A stretch of DNA of 64,000 nucleotides. It comes from Deinococcus multiflagellatus. GTDB taxonomy: Bacteria; Deinococcota; Deinococci; Deinococcales; Deinococcaceae. Below the pieces are notes generated by a model. It searched no databases, was not told the origin of the DNA, and worked only from the letters and a program-made list of their open reading frames with translations. The DNA lies in NCBI RefSeq assembly GCF_020166415.1, contig NZ_JAIQXV010000001.1, forward strand, positions 540,919-604,918, written 5' to 3'. Shown piece by piece: positions 1 to 7,590 of this stretch. Position 1 is the stretch's first letter, and every line of letters starts with the position of its first letter. Both the position numbers and the translations under genes were made by a program.

Positions 1-1
1 G

Positions 2-1000
2 GAAGGCTTCCGGGGCCAGCCCCTGGACCAACCGTTCAACACCATCACGGCGGCCCATGAAGCACACGGCCTGGTTGCGCCCCATCTGACCAAGTTCAAC
101 ACCGGCAGCGTGGGCCAGGACACGCGCGATCCCATCGCCACCATCACGGCAGGCGGCACCCCAGCCCGGGAGAGCACGGGCAACACACACGGCCTGGTCG
201 CCGCCCAGCTGGTGACGTACTACGGCCGCAAGAGTGAGACAGAAGCGCGCGGCCAGAACGGCACCGAGCCTCTGCGCACCCAGACCACCGAAAACCGGCA
301 CGCGCTGGCTACGGCCCACCTGATCCAGCACAACGGCGGCAGCCTGCCCCCAGCCGATGCCAACTACCCCGCCAGCAGCCCGGCCCGGACCGTGTTGGCT
401 CAGGGGGGCCCACAGGGGCTGGTGAGCGGCGCTTTGGTGGCGTGTGGTGGACGTGGTGCCCAGGCCCGGCCCAAGGCGTTCGACGAGACCATGCACACGA
501 TCACCAGCAAGGCCGACATGTGCCTCGCCACCGCGCACCTGACCGCCTACTACTCGCGCAATGGCGAGGGCGACCAGGGCCAGCCGGTCACTGAGCCCCT
601 GCGTACCATCCCGACCGTGGACCGCTTCGGGCCGGTGATCACCACCTGCGCCACGTCACTCACTGACGCGCAGCTGGCCCGGGCTCGGCAGGTGCACGCC
701 TTCCTGGCCGAGTTCCTGGGGGACGCGCTCACGCCCTACAGCCAGGACGGCCTGGTCGTGCTGCAGGTGCAGGGCGAGTGGTACGTGCTGGCCGACATTG
801 GCATGCGGATGCTCACGCCGCGCGAGCTGGCCCGCTGCCAGGGGTTTCCCGAGAACTACGTGCTGGAACACACCGCCGAGGGCACGCCGATCAGCAAGGC
901 CCGGCAGGTGCGCGGCATCGGGAACAGCGTGTGCCCCCAGCTGGCTGAGGTGCTCACCCGCGCGCAACTCAGCGCTGCGATGGCCGAGGCGGCGGACTGA
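2..1000 (+). CDS. Phage DNA (cytosine-5-)-methyltransferase, C-terminal part
   Basis: The reading frame is open from the window edge, so the start and the catalytic PCQ/ENV motifs lie upstream. What remains is the specificity region and the end of the enzyme. Several imperfect repeats built on a TIT...HGLVA..L pattern are visible, as in phage Dcm-like enzymes. Near the C-terminus are RMLTPRELARCQGFP (motif IX-like) and GIGNSVCPQ (motif X). The enzyme would methylate cytosine in phage DNA, probably to evade host restriction. A GTG at 110 is an internal codon rather than the likely start. Confidence 0.85.
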   Translation, partial: EGFRGQPLDQPFNTITAAHEAHGLVAPHLTKFNTGSVGQDTRDPIATITAGGTPARESTGNTHGLVAAQLVTYYGRKSETEARGQNGTEPLRTQTTENRHALATAHLIQHNGGSLPPADANYPASSPARTVLAQGGPQGLVSGALVACGGRGAQARPKAFDETMHTITSKADMCLATAHLTAYYSRNGEGDQGQPVTEPLRTIPTVDRFGPVITTCATSLTDAQLARARQVHAFLAEFLGDALTPYSQDGLVVLQVQGEWYVLADIGMRMLTPRELARCQGFPENYVLEHTAEGTPISKARQVRGIGNSVCPQLAEVLTRAQLSAAMAEAAD

Positions 1001-1002
1001 CC

Positions 1003-1146
1003 ATGCCCACGCCCCTGAAACCCCACGAGGTCGCCCAGCTGCTGCGCCTGCACGCGCGGGGCTACACCGTGACCCAGTTGCAACGCCTCTGCGGGCGCCC
1101 CCCGCACTTCATTAGCGCCGTCCTGGCGCAGGAGGGATTGAAATGA
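1003..1146 (+). CDS. Small HTH-like protein (47 aa)
   Basis: An ATG lies 2 nt after the methyltransferase stop, and the stop overlaps the next start as ATGA, so the frame sits in a tightly coupled operon. The protein is mostly predicted helix with a helix-turn-helix-like rhythm (HEVAQLLRLHARGYTV followed by a second helix ending FISAVL). No family is recognised. A role as a small DNA-binding regulator is inference. Confidence 0.55.
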   Translation: MPTPLKPHEVAQLLRLHARGYTVTQLQRLCGRPPHFISAVLAQEGLK

Positions 1147-2069
1147 GCCGCACCCCGACCACGCCCACCACCACCATCGGCACGCTCGTGGACCGCGCGA
1201 GCACCCCGCTGGACCCCGCCACCGCCCGGGCCCTGACCGCCCTGGACGGCCCCGGCTGGCGCGGCATCATCACCCGCACCGACAGCCTGATCACCAAGGC
1301 ACTGGGCAAGCTGGGCCCGAAGTACCGCACCGAGGTCAGCCTGATCAACCACGTCCTGGACCTGCAATCGTTCGCCCTGTCCCAGGTGGCCACCCAGGGC
1401 CTGCGCGCGCCCGCTGTGGTGGACCGGGAGGTGCTCAAACTCGCGCAGCTGCTGGACGAGGCGCTGCTGGGGGCCATCCGCGCGGCGGTGGAGGCGGAGA
1501 CCCAGGTGGTGAGACACCAGAGCCGCGTGGACACCGAACGCGCCCTGGTGGCCCAGCGCGCGGACCTGCAGGCCGACATGGACAACCTCTCGGCCGCTGC
1601 CGATCAGGCGCAGGCCGACGCCACGGAATACCGGCGCCAGCTCGACGCCGCCAGTGCCCAGCTGACCCGGGAAAAGGCTCAGCACGCCCAGGAACTCGCC
1701 CGCCTGCAGGCCACGCTGGAGCGCGAGCGGCAGGCCACGGTCAACCGCGAGCGCGAGACCCGCAACCGCATCCACCAGCTGGAGCACGACCTGCGGGTGG
1801 CCCAGGGCCTGATCGGCACCCTGAACCGGGAGTGCGAGCGCCTCGAAGCCCTGCTGGCTGCGCCCGCCGCCCCGGCACCCGTCCCCCAGCCAGAGCTGGG
1901 CCCCACCTGCGAGCGCGAGCGCATGAGCCTGCGCGTGTACCTGCGTGCGCTGGGGGCCAGTGAGCCGGCCACCCCGGGGCAGCTGCAGGCCTGGCGCGCG
2001 GCGTATCCCGGCGAGGCCGAGCAGCTGGCGCAGCTGCGGGCCGCCATGCGCTCCCTGGTGGCGGCATGA
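1143..2069 (+). CDS. Coiled-coil phage protein (308 aa)
   Basis: This protein of unknown function starts at an ATG overlapping the previous stop by 4 nt. Residues about 120-245 are a long heptad-rich helix full of Arg, Glu, Gln and Ala, typical of a coiled coil. A Pro/Ala linker follows, and then a short C-terminal helical segment. The N-terminal 100 residues look globular. Its place in the + strand cluster beside a methyltransferase suggests an accessory or early role, but I do not recognise a family. Confidence 0.75.
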   Translation: MSRTPTTPTTTIGTLVDRASTPLDPATARALTALDGPGWRGIITRTDSLITKALGKLGPKYRTEVSLINHVLDLQSFALSQVATQGLRAPAVVDREVLKLAQLLDEALLGAIRAAVEAETQVVRHQSRVDTERALVAQRADLQADMDNLSAAADQAQADATEYRRQLDAASAQLTREKAQHAQELARLQATLERERQATVNRERETRNRIHQLEHDLRVAQGLIGTLNRECERLEALLAAPAAPAPVPQPELGPTCERERMSLRVYLRALGASEPATPGQLQAWRAAYPGEAEQLAQLRAAMRSLVAA

Positions 2070-2572
2070 CCCCCACCATCCCCCTGCAAGAGCGCGCGCA
2101 GCAGGTGCTGAAGGCGACGGACGGGCATACGCCCGGAGAGTGGAGGCTGCACGGCCCAACGTTGAAGGGTGATTTTTGGCTCTACGCGCCACGTGACCCC
2201 AATCCTGGGGAGCACTTTGTCGAGGAGGAGGAGCCCATTCACTTCATTGCTGAAACGCTGGGCTCCAGTGACGCTTCTGCTTTGATCTACTTCCCCACCC
2301 TCCGCGCCCTGCTGGCCGAGACCATCGAGGCGCTGGCCCAGGCGGAGGCGGAACTGAGCCAGATTGACGCCCTGTTGGCCCGCAGGCCCGCCCTACCCGG
2401 ACGCAGCCGATTGGATGACCTGCAGTTCATGCTGGCGGTCCTTAGGGAGGCTGACCCGCGTACCGAGGTGGCCCAAAAGGTGCAGCACCACAGCGCGAAA
2501 TGGACCGGGCAGGAAGGGGCCGCAGCAGACGCCGTACTGGCCCGCCCGTACTCCCTGGACGGTGACGCATGA
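2066..2572 (+). CDS. Hypothetical phage protein (168 aa)
   Basis: It is coupled by 4-nt overlaps at both ends. The N-terminal half has a pattern often seen in small phage proteins of the Ead/Ea22 kind (TPGEWRLHGP..., then HFIAE), followed by a helical middle rich in Ala, Glu and Leu. It is probably a non-structural accessory protein. The family assignment is only a resemblance. Confidence 0.65.
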   Translation: MTPTIPLQERAQQVLKATDGHTPGEWRLHGPTLKGDFWLYAPRDPNPGEHFVEEEEPIHFIAETLGSSDASALIYFPTLRALLAETIEALAQAEAELSQIDALLARRPALPGRSRLDDLQFMLAVLREADPRTEVAQKVQHHSAKWTGQEGAAADAVLARPYSLDGDA

Positions 2573-3099
2573 CCATCACCAATTTCCACGAGGCCATGCA
2601 AGACCTCAAAACCGAGCGGCCCATCACGCACGTCATCACCATCCCGAGCGGGATGGTGGCTGAGCAGCCGAGCCAAGGCGACCTGGGCCTGCTGCTGAAC
2701 CGGGCTGTCAGTGGCCTTATGCACGCGGCTTGCGCTGCCAACCTTGTACCCGCCTACATCGGCCAGCCCAGCATTCTGCCTGTGGAGGTTGCAGGTTTGG
2801 CGGAGTGTCTGGAAGCCAGCGAGCAACAGAATCTGCGAGACGTGGCCGCCATCCGACAGCTTGAATCCGCCCTCGCCACGGCCCAGGCCGAAAACGAGCG
2901 GCTGCGGGGGGCGCTGGAAGGGGCGCAGGCGCTCACGGCCAAGTGGTACGCGGAGTCCAGTCGGATTTACGCGAATTTGCCCGCCGATGGGCACAAATCA
3001 ATGGCCGTCATTTCCAGCATCAGCCGTGCTCACGCCTTGGAGGAATGTGGGAATGATCTGGAGAACGCCTCCCGCACCGCCCTGGGAGGCCAGCAGTGA
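2569..3099 (+). CDS. Hypothetical phage protein, Ead/Ea22-like tail (176 aa)
   Basis: Overlaps its neighbours by 4 nt. The middle is a short coiled coil (about residues 80-120) of the kind AQAENERLRGALEGAQ, which often precedes the C-terminal part of phage Ead/Ea22 proteins. No catalytic motif is seen. Function unknown; co-expression with the rest of the cluster is implied by the overlaps. Confidence 0.65.
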   Translation: MTITNFHEAMQDLKTERPITHVITIPSGMVAEQPSQGDLGLLLNRAVSGLMHAACAANLVPAYIGQPSILPVEVAGLAECLEASEQQNLRDVAAIRQLESALATAQAENERLRGALEGAQALTAKWYAESSRIYANLPADGHKSMAVISSISRAHALEECGNDLENASRTALGGQQ

Positions 3100-3353
3100 T
3101 GGGCCGGCGTGTTCTGACGATCTGGCAGAAACTGGCCGTGCTCCTGCTGGGTTGGCGGTACGCGATGGTCAACGTGAAACGGCGCGGTGTGTCGCACTGG
3201 GAGGTATTGCGCGTGCATGACCATCCGAGGTTAGGCCCTACGGTGCAGGTTTGGACGGCGATTGCGGGCGGGTTCCGCAGGGACAGTGCCCCTGTGCGTA
3301 TTCACGTGCGCCTCTCGGATTTTGAGCACGTCCTACTGGGAGGCCAGCAGTGA
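3096..3353 (+). CDS. Hypothetical phage protein (85 aa)
   Basis: A small basic protein starting with a hydrophobic amphipathic segment and then a beta-rich stretch (VLRVHDHP..., VQVWTAIAGGF). It overlaps both neighbours by 4 nt. No family recognised. The final bases, like those of the preceding gene, encode a GGQQ end, which hints at a small local duplication around the overlap sites. Confidence 0.6.
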   Translation: MMGRRVLTIWQKLAVLLLGWRYAMVNVKRRGVSHWEVLRVHDHPRLGPTVQVWTAIAGGFRRDSAPVRIHVRLSDFEHVLLGGQQ

Positions 3354-4099
3354 GCGGGGTGCAGGTGCCGGCGCAGGCGCGTATCAAAGAGCTGGAAGAG
3401 GCCCTGGAAAGTGTGCTGGATGAAGCGTGGGATGGGCAGACCTCTTATGTGGTGAGTGGCGAGACGCTGCGGAGTGCGCTGGATGTACTGCGGTATCCCA
3501 TTCTCGCCACCCCGGCCCCCGCAGCGGCAGCAGAGGATACGGAAGCACTGGTGAACGAATGGCGCGAGTTGCTGATTCAGGAGCGCGTAGCCAATAAGTC
3601 ATGGGATTCCCTCACTGAAGAGGAACGCCGCATCCCGTTCAGCACGGCGTATTCGCGTGAGCAAGCACGAATCAGTCTGGAGCGCCGTGTCCTGAACCTT
3701 CCGGCTGAGCGGGCGAAGCGTGAACGTGTGGCTCAGGCTGTGGCGCCTCTCGCCCAGCAGCAGGCCCCCGCCGCTGTGGCCGGGGCGGAGGCGGCAGGGG
3801 TTGACGAGTATTACTACCTCTGCGCTCTAACGAGCTTTTACGACGCTGTGAGCAAAGCCTTTTACAACTTGAATTGCGAGGTTAATCAACCAGCAGTCTT
3901 TGTTGTCGTTTCCCCGCAGCAGTGGTCAGAGGAAGCGGCGGCAGGGTTGTTGCGAGCAGGGGAGTACGTGGTAAAAACTTTCGGACCCGCGTTGCCGCTT
4001 TCGTTCCAGCGCGTAGAAAACAAGCATTGGATCGGGTATGAAGTCACCGCCTTCCCCGCCCAGCCCGAGCCGGGGCAGGCTGCTGAGGGGGTGGAGTGA
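3350..4099 (+). CDS. Hypothetical phage protein (249 aa)
   Basis: The GTG start overlaps the previous TGA, giving translational coupling. The first 70 residues are acidic and helical. An Ala/Val/Pro-rich linker near residues 125-150 joins them to a C-terminal domain with a different composition (DEYYYLCALTSFYDAVSKAF) that is Tyr/Phe rich and probably folded. The DNA around 3780-4030 is less GC-rich than its surroundings, so this domain may be a recent acquisition. Function unknown. Confidence 0.6.
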   Translation: MSGVQVPAQARIKELEEALESVLDEAWDGQTSYVVSGETLRSALDVLRYPILATPAPAAAAEDTEALVNEWRELLIQERVANKSWDSLTEEERRIPFSTAYSREQARISLERRVLNLPAERAKRERVAQAVAPLAQQQAPAAVAGAEAAGVDEYYYLCALTSFYDAVSKAFYNLNCEVNQPAVFVVVSPQQWSEEAAAGLLRAGEYVVKTFGPALPLSFQRVENKHWIGYEVTAFPAQPEPGQAAEGVE

Positions 4100-4392
4100 T
4101 GGGGCGGATGCGCGCACGCGCCGGGGGCACCATTCGCCCTCACGCCCACAGCAGGCCCCTGGGCATCACCGACCCCAAGCGGGATAAGGGCAGGCCGGGC
4201 GCGGTCCTGACCGTGCATGGCTTCCCCATTGGCGCCCGCGTCCAATGCACGAACACCGGGTGGGTGGGCACTGTTCTGCGCGAAACGAGCGCGCCGGGCC
4301 GCGTGCTGGTGAAGGTGGGGCGCGGTCAGGTGGCGGTGTTGCCTGAACACCTCAAGCTCATGCCCGAGCCGGGGCAGGGGCAGAGGGAGTGA
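4096..4392 (+). CDS. Small basic protein, SH3/KOW-like (98 aa)
   Basis: Residues about 45-90 (GFPIGARVQCTNTGWVGTV, then RVLVKVGRGQVAVLPEHL) follow the beta pattern of a small SH3-like barrel of the kind that binds nucleic acid or protein. The N-terminus is Arg/His rich. Overlaps its neighbours by 4 nt. The function is inferred only at fold level. Confidence 0.6.
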   Translation: MMGRMRARAGGTIRPHAHSRPLGITDPKRDKGRPGAVLTVHGFPIGARVQCTNTGWVGTVLRETSAPGRVLVKVGRGQVAVLPEHLKLMPEPGQGQRE

Positions 4393-4775
4393 TGAGCATG
4401 TGGGAACTGTTCGCTATGTTCGCTGCCGGTACGCTCACGGGTGGCCTACTGGCCGGGCGCTACCTGAGCATCAAGCTCTACCCCAGGTTGCTGAACCTCA
4501 GGGATGACGCTGTGGCGCAACAGGAAAAGGCGCGGTTGGCAAAGTTGGACCTGAGTGCCCGCAGGGTTGAGCTGAGCAGCATTGAGTCAGAGGCGGAGCG
4601 GTACAGAGAGCGGGCGGTGACCGCCGAAGCTGCCTTGGAGAGCTATTTGAGCGGTCCTGATCGGGAACGAGTGGTGTGGCTGGCGCAGCAGTTGGCCGCC
4701 CATCTCACCCCGGCTGGCATAGCGTCTCTGGTGGGGCGCGAGAGTGCCCGTGTGGACTCTGAGGCACAGCCATGA
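4389..4775 (+). CDS. Single-pass membrane protein with coiled coil (128 aa)
   Basis: One N-terminal transmembrane segment (about residues 3-25, LFAMFAAGTLTGGLLAG) is followed by a charged helical region (residues 35-85) resembling a coiled coil, so the bulk of the protein should face the cytoplasm or periplasm. Overlaps both neighbours by 4 nt. Function unknown. Confidence 0.6.
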   Translation: MMSMWELFAMFAAGTLTGGLLAGRYLSIKLYPRLLNLRDDAVAQQEKARLAKLDLSARRVELSSIESEAERYRERAVTAEAALESYLSGPDRERVVWLAQQLAAHLTPAGIASLVGRESARVDSEAQP

Positions 4776-5245
4776 CCGCCCCGCACCCGCTGGCGCCTGA
4801 GATGCTGGACGCGCTAGCTGAACTGTTGGAAGCCAGTCAGGCCCTACATGCCCTGCGAGGTCAGTGGGAGTTCGCAAAGGACCCCGCCCCACCAGAGTGG
4901 GCCACAACGTACAACCGCGAGGTTGCCGCAAGGCAGGCAGCCCTTTCGCTCGATGCGTCTACCATCCGCGCGGCCAGTGCCGCCCTGCGCGCGCAGGCGG
5001 CGGCAGAGGCAGAGCTGAGGGAGGCGGCGCGGGTGCTGCATGGGTACTCACGCCGCTACTGCGACGGGCGGAGCACCTACGCCCCTGCGGAGCACAACCG
5101 CGCCACACATACCCTGCTGCGGCTGGGGGTGACGCTGGACCCGGACCCGATCAGCAAGAGTGGACCCTTTGCGCGAGACGGCATGTACGGTCTGGAGCCT
5201 GCCGATCTGGCCGCCCTCGCCCAGGCCCAGGAGGGGCAGGGATGA
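4772..5245 (+). CDS. Hypothetical helical phage protein (157 aa)
   Basis: Ala-rich helices fill residues 5-90. The C-terminal part is Pro/Tyr containing (LDPDPISKSGPFARDGMYGLEPADL). Coupled by overlapping start and stop codons. No recognised domain. Confidence 0.6.
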   Translation: MTAPHPLAPEMLDALAELLEASQALHALRGQWEFAKDPAPPEWATTYNREVAARQAALSLDASTIRAASAALRAQAAAEAELREAARVLHGYSRRYCDGRSTYAPAEHNRATHTLLRLGVTLDPDPISKSGPFARDGMYGLEPADLAALAQAQEGQG

Positions 5246-5298
5246 GCCGCTTCCGCTTTCGGCGTGCCCAGGCCATACCAGAACAGGAGGACCTATGA
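5242..5298 (+). CDS. 18-codon coupling ORF
   Basis: A tiny frame (MSRFRFRRAQAIPEQEDL) begins at an ATG overlapping the previous stop, and its own TGA overlaps the next ATG. The Shine-Dalgarno sequence of the next gene (AGGAGG at 5285-5290) lies inside it. It may be a real leader peptide that couples translation, or simply the spacer between two genes. Confidence 0.35.
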   Translation: MSRFRFRRAQAIPEQEDL

Positions 5299-5516
5299 AC
5301 ATCACCGCTCGTTTTCAGGAACCTGAACGCCTCGCCACCACACCCCGGCAACTGGCGGCCATCCTGCGCCGCCTGTACACCCTGGCGCCAGTCACCTCAA
5401 ACAACGCCTATATGGGGGCTAAAACAGTGCGGTTCACGGCCCGCTCAGGGCGCCGTGAGGTGAACGCTGAATTCAGCCGCAGCGAGTGGGCAGAGTTCGC
5501 CGCCGCGTACTACTAA
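5295..5516 (+). CDS. Small phage protein (73 aa)
   Basis: The start at 5295 is chosen because AGGAGG lies 4 nt upstream. An upstream in-frame extension would cross the preceding gene and is rejected. The protein is basic with a beta-strand pair (KTVRFTARSGRREVNAEF). It is the last gene of the + strand cluster and is followed by the bidirectional terminator at 5563-5606. Function unknown. Confidence 0.65.
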   Translation: MNITARFQEPERLATTPRQLAAILRRLYTLAPVTSNNAYMGAKTVRFTARSGRREVNAEFSRSEWAEFAAAYY

Positions 5517-5562
5517 CCCCTCTCCCCCATGCCAGCCCCCGCCCTGGCACAGGCCAGCAGCA

Positions 5563-5606
5563 AAAGCGCCCCCCGATCTGGGGGGCTTGGGCTCTGGCGC
5601 TTTATT
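5563..5606. terminator. Bidirectional terminator between convergent operons
   Basis: Outer stem AAAGCGCC (5563-5570) pairs with GGCGCTTT (5596-5603), with a G/C-rich inner stem-loop. The + strand side continues into TTATTTTT, and on the - strand the stem is followed by TGCTGC. It separates the + strand cluster from the - strand accessory block and overlaps the stop of the latter's last gene. Confidence 0.7.
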
Positions 5607-5889
5607 TTTCCAGCTGCGCCAGCAGGCGTTCGACCTTCGGGAGCACCTCGCTCAGCTTGCCGCCTTCCACCTGCGCGGTCAGGTGCACGCCCGGGAGGTT
5701 ACACATCACGCGCACGGTGGTCAGCATGTAGTTGGTCTCCACGGGGCTGTCGTCGTTGATGGCGTCAAACGTGGCGCTGTTGTTGCGGGTGCGCACGTAC
5801 ACGCTGAATCCCTCGGCGTACTCCAGAAACTCGGGGTAGTTGCGGTTGGTGGCGAAGTCCTGGCTGATGGGGCGGAGGTCTTTCTGCAT
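5602..5889 (-). CDS. Small phage accessory protein (95 aa)
   Basis: The start follows AAGGAG with a 7-nt spacing. The protein is acidic and neutral mixed, with the segment EFLEYAEGFSVYVRTRN followed by a beta hairpin and a C-terminal helix. No family recognised. It has its own copy of the repeated promoter/leader module at 5946-5974, shared with the genes at 6107 and 7978, so it is probably co-regulated with them as part of an accessory block near an anti-CRISPR homologue. Confidence 0.7.
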   Translation of the reverse strand: MQKDLRPISQDFATNRNYPEFLEYAEGFSVYVRTRNNSATFDAINDDSPVETNYMLTTVRVMCNLPGVHLTAQVEGGKLSEVLPKVERLLAQLEK

Positions 5890-5945
5890 GGTGTTCTCCT
5901 TCGGCGGCGGGACCCTTGCGGGCTGTCTCTCCCTGGCCTGAGAAC

Positions 5946-5974
5946 AGCTTACTCTGTTTCTTGATTGTTGTCAA
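5946..5974 (-). promoter_or_regulatory. Repeated promoter module, copy 1
   Basis: Read on the - strand: TTGACA (5974-5969), a 17-nt spacer containing AAGAAACAG, and TAAGCT as -10 (5951-5946). The bases before the -35 (CTAGATAG) and the leader after the -10 (TTCTCAGGC and AGGGAGAGACAGCC) recur in other copies. A strong -35 with a weak -10 suggests regulated activity. Confidence 0.7.
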
Positions 5975-6065
5975 CTATCTAGAATGAATGGCGACGGCAG
6001 CCCTGGTGTATCCTGAAGGCCGCCCCCCCCGGGGCGAGGATTGAAACGGTGTTGCTCACCGCGAA

Positions 6066-6097
6066 GAGGCCCCCCGACTTGCTTGCCGGGGGGCCTC
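6066..6097 (-). terminator. Hairpin terminator after the 90-aa gene
   Basis: GAGGCCCCCCG (6066-6076) pairs perfectly with CGGGGGGCCTC (6087-6097) around a 10-nt loop. It sits directly beyond the stop of the - strand gene at 6107. The U-run is short (CTCTTCG), so termination may be partial. Confidence 0.6.
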
Positions 6098-6106
6098 ACC
6101 TTGCGC

Positions 6107-6379
6107 TTACTCTTCGACCAGCTCGCCCTCCAGGGTCAGCAGTTCGCCCGTATCCAGGCGCACGTTGCGGTCGCTGTCCAGGTCGCCCCAGAGGCTGTCG
6201 CCGCCCTGGAAGATGCCGGCGCGGTCATCATTGAAAATCACCGTGCAGCCGCTCTGATTGGGGGTGTGGCGCAGGATTTCTACGGTCTGGCCCACGGCCA
6301 CGCTGTCCCGCAGGTCGTTGCCCTTGATCTGGTCGCGCACGTCTTCGATGTTCTGGGCGGTCACTTCGATCTTCGTCAT
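6107..6379 (-). CDS. Small phage accessory protein (90 aa)
   Basis: Starts after GAGGAG with an 8-nt spacer. The protein is acidic (many Asp/Glu) and compact, with the patterns EVTAQNIEDVRDQI and GDSLWGDLDSDRNV. Its acidity and small size resemble phage host-takeover or anti-defence proteins, but nothing in the sequence shows a target. Promoter copy 2 lies at 6438-6466. Confidence 0.7.
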   Translation of the reverse strand: MTKIEVTAQNIEDVRDQIKGNDLRDSVAVGQTVEILRHTPNQSGCTVIFNDDRAGIFQGGDSLWGDLDSDRNVRLDTGELLTLEGELVEE

Positions 6380-6437
6380 GGTGTTGCTCCTCAGGCTTCG
6401 GGGTTTGGGATTTTTGCTTGCCCCCTTGCCTGAAAGA

Positions 6438-6466
6438 AGAGTACCCTGTTTCTAGTTCTCTGTCAA
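6438..6466 (-). promoter_or_regulatory. Repeated promoter module, copy 2
   Basis: TTGACA (6466-6461), 17-nt spacer with AACTAGAAACAG, and TACTCT (6443-6438) on the - strand. CTAGGTAG precedes the -35. Together with copies 1 and 3 it defines a small regulon of three - strand genes. Confidence 0.72.
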
Positions 6467-6483
6467 CTACCTAGATAGTTAGA

Positions 6484-7590
6484 TTAAGACGGTTTGCGGA
6501 GCTTGCCCAGCACGGGGGCATTTTCACGCGCCCAGCGGTCCTTTTCTTCGTGGCTCTCGGCCGGGTCATCCAGCACGGGGCGCACCATGACCGGCATGTC
6601 ATCCAGGTGGCGCACGTTGACCGCCACCGGGTGGACCCAGCGCACGCGCGGCACGGTGCGCCCGGGGCCGGTCCAGTACAGGTGCCAGTGGGCGCGGCGG
6701 ATGTGCGGGGCCTTGGGCAGCCCCAGGCCGCTGCTGTCGGCCGCCCGGCGCTGCTCGGCCAGTGCGCGCCACATGCGGATGGCGCCGCCGTGCTGGAAGC
6801 CCACGCGCAGCATGTTGTCGGCCTGGGGGCGGTCATAGACCGTTACGCCGCGCCGCCGGGTGGTCTGTGGTCGGCGCACCGTGCCTGACACGTCCGGCGC
6901 CTCGCTGCACAGGTACAGCACCAGGCTCAGCAGGCGGCTCACCAGCCGCGCCGCCGCCGCCTGCTGGTCGCTCGTGTCGCCCAGGTGGGCGCCCCCCGCC
7001 TCCACCCGCGCCCGCACCGACCCAAAGGCGCGGTCCACGGCCGCCTGGATCGTGCCCCCGCCGGTCAGCGACATGCTCCACACGCGGTCGCCCTCGCGGT
7101 GGAGCACGATCTGCAGGCTGTCCACGTCCTCACGGCCCACAAACCGCAGCACCCAGGCCCCGTGCAACGGCTCCCCCAGAAAGCGCAGGCCGTTCAGCGC
7201 AATGTAGGGCGCGTATTCCGGCAGGTTGCGGATGGCGGCCAGGGGCACCTCATCCAGCGGGGTGTCGGTCAGGGCCTCCATGAGGGTCGCGTCAAACTCG
7301 TACAGGCCGCGCGTGTGCCGCCAGTGGGCCAGTGCTGGCACTGCGAACGCCTCGTGCATGTCGGGGCTGTGGTCGCCCGCCTGCACCGCGCGCATCACGC
7401 CCCGCCACAGCGCCCCGCCGCCCTGCTCCAGCATGGTCTGCAGGGTCTCGGCGTACACCCAGCCCACCGCCGGGTCGGGTACGTCGCCCCGGGCCGCAGC
7501 GCGCAGGCGGGCCGCGTCCAGGCGCTCAAAAAAGTCCCGGCCCAGGCGACTCGACAGCCGGGCCAGGACGCGGGCGGGCGAGACCGTCAC
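6484..7590 (-). CDS. AcrVA2-family anti-CRISPR homologue (368 aa)
   Basis: The sequence matches the hallmark pattern of AcrVA2 as I remember it. These are HWRHTRGLYEFDATLMEAL followed by LPEYAPYIAL (AcrVA2: AWRNTLGIYQLD... LPDWCVYVDI), LVLYLCSEAPDV (AcrVA2: LLWLCVAEPDI), and PHIRRAHWHLYWTG followed by VRWVHPVAVNV (AcrVA2: PHIRRGHWHGYWQG ... VRWQPAVFVN). AcrVA2 of Moraxella blocks type V-A CRISPR by promoting loss of cas12a mRNA. Relatives occur widely on phages and plasmids, often in hosts without known Cas12a. The length, about 370 against about 320 residues, fits. It overlaps the upstream 97-aa gene by 4 nt. Whether it inhibits Cas12a or another target here is unknown. Confidence 0.78.
   Translation of the reverse strand: MTVSPARVLARLSSRLGRDFFERLDAARLRAAARGDVPDPAVGWVYAETLQTMLEQGGGALWRGVMRAVQAGDHSPDMHEAFAVPALAHWRHTRGLYEFDATLMEALTDTPLDEVPLAAIRNLPEYAPYIALNGLRFLGEPLHGAWVLRFVGREDVDSLQIVLHREGDRVWSMSLTGGGTIQAAVDRAFGSVRARVEAGGAHLGDTSDQQAAAARLVSRLLSLVLYLCSEAPDVSGTVRRPQTTRRRGVTVYDRPQADNMLRVGFQHGGAIRMWRALAEQRRAADSSGLGLPKAPHIRRAHWHLYWTGPGRTVPRVRWVHPVAVNVRHLDDMPVMVRPVLDDPAESHEEKDRWARENAPVLGKLRKPS

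Noticed and set aside
5160..5294. Upstream extension of the 73-aa gene
   Set aside because: It would overlap the preceding gene in another frame, while AGGAGG directly precedes the ATG at 5295.
6030..6050. GGATTGAAAC, like the 3' end of many CRISPR repeats, close to the anti-CRISPR homologue
   Set aside because: Single copy with no repeat-spacer periodicity within several hundred bases.
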